Source: Xylaria sp. FL1777
Lineage: Eukaryota; Ascomycota; Sordariomycetes; Xylariales; Xylariaceae
Assembly (NCBI GenBank): GCA_022578965.1
Contig: MU400587.1
Span: 151,746-215,745, forward strand
Direction: 5' to 3'
DNA length: 64,000 nucleotides
Shown here: positions 60,046-64,000 of the stretch, one piece after another
How the letters are laid out: every line of letters starts with the position of its first letter
Numbering within the stretch: the stretch's first letter is position 1
Program-made: the position numbers and the translations under genes
Notes under the pieces: generated by a model
Told to the model about the DNA's origin: nothing
The model's database searches: none
The model's input: the letters and a program-made list of their open reading frames with translations, nothing else

Positions 60046-60728
60046 ATGGCCGATCGCGCACCACCGCCGAATTTTCGTCCCGGCGTACACCGCATAACGC
60101 GCGCAGCAACGAGCGCGACGGGTGTCCGCCGCAACTTATTCCAGAGCCAGCTGACGCGGCGTCCCACACCGACGGAGACGACAAGACCAGGAGTAGGAGG
60201 CGGCGGCGGTGGAGGTGGAGGTGGTGGTACCAACAATACGTCGATGACGACTTCTTCGTCGGCCGAGACGCTACGCCTCGACGTCGACGTCCTGTCCGAA
60301 TCCTCTGAGATCGTGATCCGCGACCAGAACGGCGAGTTCGAGATCGAAGACCCCCCTACGCCACCACTTGACGACCCGGACGACGAGGTCGCCCTCGACG
60401 ATGCGCAGGAGAACGAACGTACGCTTTTTCGCTCCCCCCTACCTGATATAGTTAAAATTTTTGAGAATACCATGTACTTATGATGATGTCTATGTGTACA
60501 GGGGAAAGACAGAGATTGGCAGAGGCCGTTCGACATCACCAGATCAATCACACGCGCATGCCAGTGCAACCCGAAGGTAAACGTGCGTTTAATTATACTA
60601 AGTATCTGATGCTGACAATGAAAGCAGAAGTACTCGAAGTCCTCAAGGCTAGCATGAGGGCAAAAGTAGCCGCACTGGCTGAAGACAATTGGATGTATGA
60701 GGCCGAGGAACCACCACGCGTGCACTGA
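60046..60728 (+). CDS. Unrecognised 182-residue acidic protein
   Basis: Three exons: 60046-60418, 60502-60576 and 60628-60728, with GTACGC...ACAG and GTAAAC...GCAG introns (83 and 51 bp). I do not recognise the family. The N-terminal 45 residues are basic with a RRNLFQSQLTRRP stretch. A run of 11 glycines sits at 51-61 (codons GGC/GGT/GGA mixed). Next comes an acidic segment (EIEDPPTPPLDDPDDEVALD), then a predicted helical C-terminus with ERERQRLAEAVRHHQ and VLEVLKASMRAKVAALAEDN, ending WMYEAEEPPRVH. No signal peptide or membrane segment. The splice model is supported by preservation of one continuous helical C-terminus and good intron ends. It converges with GET4, with 77 bp between stops. 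Confidence 0.7.
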
Positions 60729-60805
60729 AAATGGTCGGCAGGCAAAATGTCCATCATATTCTCTACGCCGGCTGTCTATGCTATAGTTGTCACTGCGCAA
60801 CGCGA

Positions 60806-61912
60806 TTAGTCTAAACCCTCCGGCAACGGCATCGAGGTCGTTGTCGAAGCCTTGACGGCGGGTCTCTTTGCGCCCCCGCCTGCAGGAGCTCCACCGCCAA
60901 AGAAACCACTCATCATATCCATCAGAGGATTGCTCTGCCGGGGCTTCGTGATGCCGAAGTATATCTCGGCGATTATCTCTAGCGCCTCGTTCCACATCTC
61001 GAGTTCTTTCAGATGGTGGGCATATTTTACCGTCAGCTGTCTGTAGAGATCTGGGTTGCCTCTCTGAACGGCAAGTAATAGCAGGCCGAGGAAGTTGAGA
61101 AGTGGTATACTTGGGAACACGCGCAAGTCGGCACTATTGCTGCTCACGTCTTGGGTACCAAGCTGGGATTGCTTGTCCTCGCTGAGTGCACTGGTGAAGA
61201 CTCGGTAGGATGTATTGGCAGCTCTGACGTTCGCCGTTATCAGATAGGGCAACACTGCTCGACCGGCGTATTGGGCAGCCGTGTGTGCTTCATCCTCCTT
61301 GAACCACTCGTATTCCATGCGGGCTAGTACCTCAGCAGAATCCTTGGTGCCAAGCAATAGATGTTTCTCTGCCTCGTAGGCCTCGTGCTCTTCTGCGTAT
61401 AGGGAGCCAGCAACATGGTGGAGTTCAGGGTCGCCAGCAGGGTATTCGCCGAATCTCGAGGACCATCTGTGAGCAGCCTCCTGTGTTAGCACATTCCCGT
61501 AGCTCTTCCTATCTAGGGTCGATCCAGCGACCGAACAGAACGCAATCGTGGGAACCTACGATATTATCTCTCCAATGTACTTCTTGCGTGTGGGCTCCTC
61601 GCTATCAAACAGACGCAAGCACGTGAGCAGTCGGCCCTTTGTAGTGGGGTCGGGTTTGAGCTCAGCCTGCTTGTAGGTGTCGACGAGAAGAACGCAGAGG
61701 TCACCGCCGCTGCCGCCCTGGCCGGCCTTCAGCAGCGACAGAGCGACATTGTAGAGGATGTCGACGGCGGCGGTCCAGTTGGAGGCCTTGATGTATCGTG
61801 CGGCGACAACGCGGGTCTGCTGCTGGGCTTCGTAGAACTGCCCCTCACTGATTCGCTCCTGTAATCGCGCAATGATCTTCTCGATCTTGTCGCCGCCTCT
61901 GGCACTGCTCAT
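60806..61912 (-). CDS. GET4: Get4, Golgi-to-ER traffic protein 4
   Basis: Two exons on the minus strand: 61912-61560 and 61466-60806 (337 residues). The intron is GTAGGT...ACAG, 93 bp. The start is the first ATG (61912); the frame is open a little further upstream without ATG. The alpha-solenoid includes KIEKIIARLQERISEGQFYE, QQQTRVVAARYIKASNWTAA, LRLFDSEEPTRKKYIGEIIS, then after the junction WSSRFGEYPAGDPELHHVAG and YEAEKHLLLGTKDSAEVLAR. Get4 forms a complex with Get5 that hands tail-anchored proteins from Sgt2 to Get3 for ER insertion. The C-terminus has a Gly/Ala/Pro segment (FFGGGAPAGGGAKRP). Length agrees with fungal Get4. Confidence 0.94.
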
Positions 61913-63385
61913 GCTGGGCTGGCTAGTGAAGGGATAACCGGGGTGTGGGGGACGCGATATTTCCAATGTTTTTGTCGGTTCGGTTTCGAGGTCTCTCGTA
62001 AAACTCAGGTAGATAGAAAAGGTACGTGCGCGTTGCCGCGTGCATTGAGCTGTGTAATTAAATATTACCTATTCATACGCAATAGTGGACCTGGGGGACC
62101 TGAGAAAGTGCTGTGCTTGTCATTCCAAGCCTTGGTGATGGATGGAGGCTGGTGGGGGTTTCACGCAGCTGAAAGTCTTGGTCACACAATATTATACGTC
62201 TAAGCGGCATAGAGTACCCCTGAAAAGGCTATCTTCCCGCTTACTAATTACTCAATGCTACTAACGGTGAGGTGCTCTTTCCAAATTGGCCGTACCGTGT
62301 ACGCAGTACGGCCTTTTTTTCGTCCCCCGAGAAGGACCGGGAGACCGACGGTACCCTGTTGTTTGTTCGCTGTCCCGCTCTTGCTTACGCCAAGCTCGAG
62401 AGGGGCTTTCTGACGCAATCATAACGCTCTAACTTCCCGTAGAATCGCATACTTACATAAGCCAGTATAAGTTGCCTGCTTATTCTGTAGTCCTTGCAAA
62501 TCAAAGCCCGTTTTTCCAGAAAGCATTAAGCGAGAACTTCCGTGAGAGAAAAGCCAAGCAGTTCCCTTTCAAGGAAGAAAGTATGTATACTCACTAAAGA
62601 GTGTTCAAGTATATATATACTAGCAACTATGCCGAAAAGCCCGTCCAAGTGCTCAATACCCAAGGTTAGTATAAATCTAAAGCAAAAGCATGTTCAAAGC
62701 TGATATTTATGTAAACGACAACAAGTTAGTCAAGGACATCCGATTCTATGTAACAGCAGAATTTTGTATGCTGGACGATCTACAGTGTGATACGTAATTT
62801 TATCCCAGGATACCTCCGAAACACGAATATTCAAGAGCCATTGATTCCGAGGCCCCAAATTGATGCCAAAATACCCAGATGTTGCGCTTTGATATAATCC
62901 TTTCTGTCCAAATCATCTCATATGCTCTTTGTGCTATTGAGAGCATTTGTTGCTGCTTATCTGGAAAACAGGTCGCCGGACTAGGAACCTCGTCCTTGGG
63001 GCAGACATAAAATACGTGTTGTTATACGGAAGTCCAGGGTAACTTCACGAGTAGCTATCTTGGCTATATACAAAGCATGCTTCTTTGATAGAACACAACT
63101 ACAGCATGAATCATCATACTATCAAAAGATAGAGCGTTACCAAGTGGGAGACTCGACCGCCTGCAGTGGCTTATGTATGGAGCTATGACGCCGTCTTTAT
63201 ACTACCTCGGGACACGCTATATCTTTAAAAATCCAGATGTATGACCAAGCACAACAACTAGTAGATCACTGGGACAGATGGTCAACCACATATCGGATAC
63301 GCGGTAGCTTTAATTAATACATAACTCTTAATTCCATATCTCCATACCCTGAGATAAACTGTCTCTACGACATTTCTTCTGGCAC
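61913..63385. other. Gene-free region upstream of GET4
   Basis: The GET4 promoter lies at its left. There is no supported coding frame. A terminator-like hairpin with a T run sits at 62288-62320. From about 62440 onward it is AT-rich without frames. Confidence 0.5.
62288..62320 (+). other. Stable hairpin followed by T7
   Basis: GGCCGTAC (62288-62295) and GTACGGCC (62306-62313) are perfect 8 bp inverted arms around a 10-base loop, immediately followed by seven T residues. The shape is that of an intrinsic-type terminator or the 3' end of a Pol III transcript; no RNA gene is identified in front of it. Confidence 0.5.
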
Positions 63386-63858
63386 TTAGTCTTCTGAATC
63401 TGATTGGTTCAATAGACTTTTATGCCAAGTTTCCATCTTCCAATTCAAACACTCTAAAGCGTCTTTTTCTTTCTTCCACTGTCTAAATTTGAACCCTGCA
63501 ATAACAAGCAAGATAACTATTGAAGTAGCACCAATTGCAACACCGGCTTGCACACTTGGTGGTAACGCCTGTTGCCTTTCACTTCCTGTCTCGCTTGTTG
63601 GAACGCCCGTACTATGAGCGGTTGCCGAAGTGAGGAACTCCCTAGGAACACTCGCTGCAATTATCGAACTAGTAGGTTGAGCTAAGCTGCATGAAGATGT
63701 CGTGTGAGTAACTCCTGTTAAAGTTGTCTTGCCATTTGATTCGGTTGTTGTTTCGAGTACGAAGTTATCTGCATAATATGAGCAGACCGTAGAAGGAAAA
63801 GTCGATGGGCAAGATTGGGAATATCCGTCGCACCACCAGAATCCGCCTGGGCAACAAC
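63386..63858 (-). CDS. 3' exon of a single-pass membrane protein with Cys-rich ectodomain (partial)
   Basis: Only the last exon is in the window; it begins after an acceptor (CTATATAG) preceded by a TAACTAAT branch-type site, and ends at the stop at 63386. It encodes a Cys-rich start (CCPGGFWWCDGYSQSCPS), a Ser/Thr-rich stretch likely to be O-glycosylated, a transmembrane segment (AGVAIGATSIVILLVIAGF) and a short basic cytosolic tail (KFRQWKKEKD). This layout is common in fungal Mid2/Wsc-like cell-surface sensors and related secreted membrane proteins, but I cannot name the family. The 5' part is missing because the contig degenerates into homopolymers just upstream. Confidence 0.6.
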
Positions 63859-63892
63859 CTATATAGTGCATTAGTTACCCTAATTGAGTCCC

Positions 63893-64000
63893 GGGGGGGG
63901 GGGGGGGGGGGGGGGGGCAAAAAAAACCCCCCCCCGCCCAAAAACAAAAAAAAGAATAGAATAAAAACAAAAAAAAAAAAGTATGTTGGTGTGGTTTTTT
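63893..64000. other. Low-complexity contig end
   Basis: A run of 25 G is followed by C, then A and C runs and A-rich sequence to the end. It looks like a sequencing or assembly artefact at the end of a contig rather than genomic content. Confidence 0.75.

Noticed and set aside
60009..60995. 328-codon minus-strand frame across the 182-residue gene and the GET4 3' end
   Set aside because: It runs antisense through exons, introns and the convergent spacer; no domain. The plus-strand splice model is better.

Overview
The window is nuclear DNA of a filamentous ascomycete (Pezizomycotina; Sordariomycetes is my best guess, without proof of order or genus). The reasons are many short introns of about 50-150 bp with GTRNGT donors and CTAAY/CTGAC-like branch sites, a six-exon actin gene, a fungal-type GSK-3, CBP80, Azf1-type zinc-finger factor and Tom7, and gene spacing filled with TACCTAGGTA-type motifs typical of such intergenic DNA. 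There is no bacterial operon structure, no CRISPR array, no intact transposon and no virus.

Layout. 1-8.2 kb: a large intronless DHH-family phosphoesterase (+), a spliced atypical tyrosine phosphatase (-) convergent with it, and mitochondrial ribosomal protein uL5m/MRPL7 (+). 8.2-18.9 kb: FES1 (-) divergent from actin (+), a mitochondrial GGQ release-factor-like gene (-) divergent from a small serine-palmitoyltransferase-subunit gene (+), then ELP2 (-). 18.9-30.0 kb: an 11 kb gene-poor stretch ending in a pyrimidine-rich leader upstream of GSK-3 (30.0-31.5 kb). 32.8-38.2 kb: CBP80 (+), a cryptic five-exon TOM7 (-) and SF3B4/HSH49 (+), the last two sharing a 462 bp divergent promoter. 38.2-51.2 kb: a 13 kb gene-poor stretch in front of an AZF1-like C2H2 factor (51.2-52.8 kb). 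55.6-64 kb: URM1 (-) divergent from the FLX1-type mitochondrial FAD/folate carrier (+), an unknown 182-residue protein (+) convergent with GET4 (-), and at the edge the 3' exon of a single-pass membrane protein cut off by a low-complexity contig end.

Most genes are housekeeping. Some functional links stand out. ELP2 (Elongator) and URM1 (thiolation) both serve the mcm5s2U34 modification of tRNA wobble uridines. FES1 and GET4 are chaperone or targeting factors. CBP80 and SF3B4 act in nuclear mRNA processing. MRPL7, the GGQ factor, TOM7 and FLX1 serve mitochondria. The two gene-poor stretches each lie upstream of a signalling or transcription regulator (GSK-3, AZF1-like).

Splice structures were assembled by hand from reading frames, splice consensus and family conservation. 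Exon edges stated to the base should be read as predictions. The most unusual item is the DHH phosphoesterase, whose catalytic core sits between two divergent copies of a module I do not recognise.
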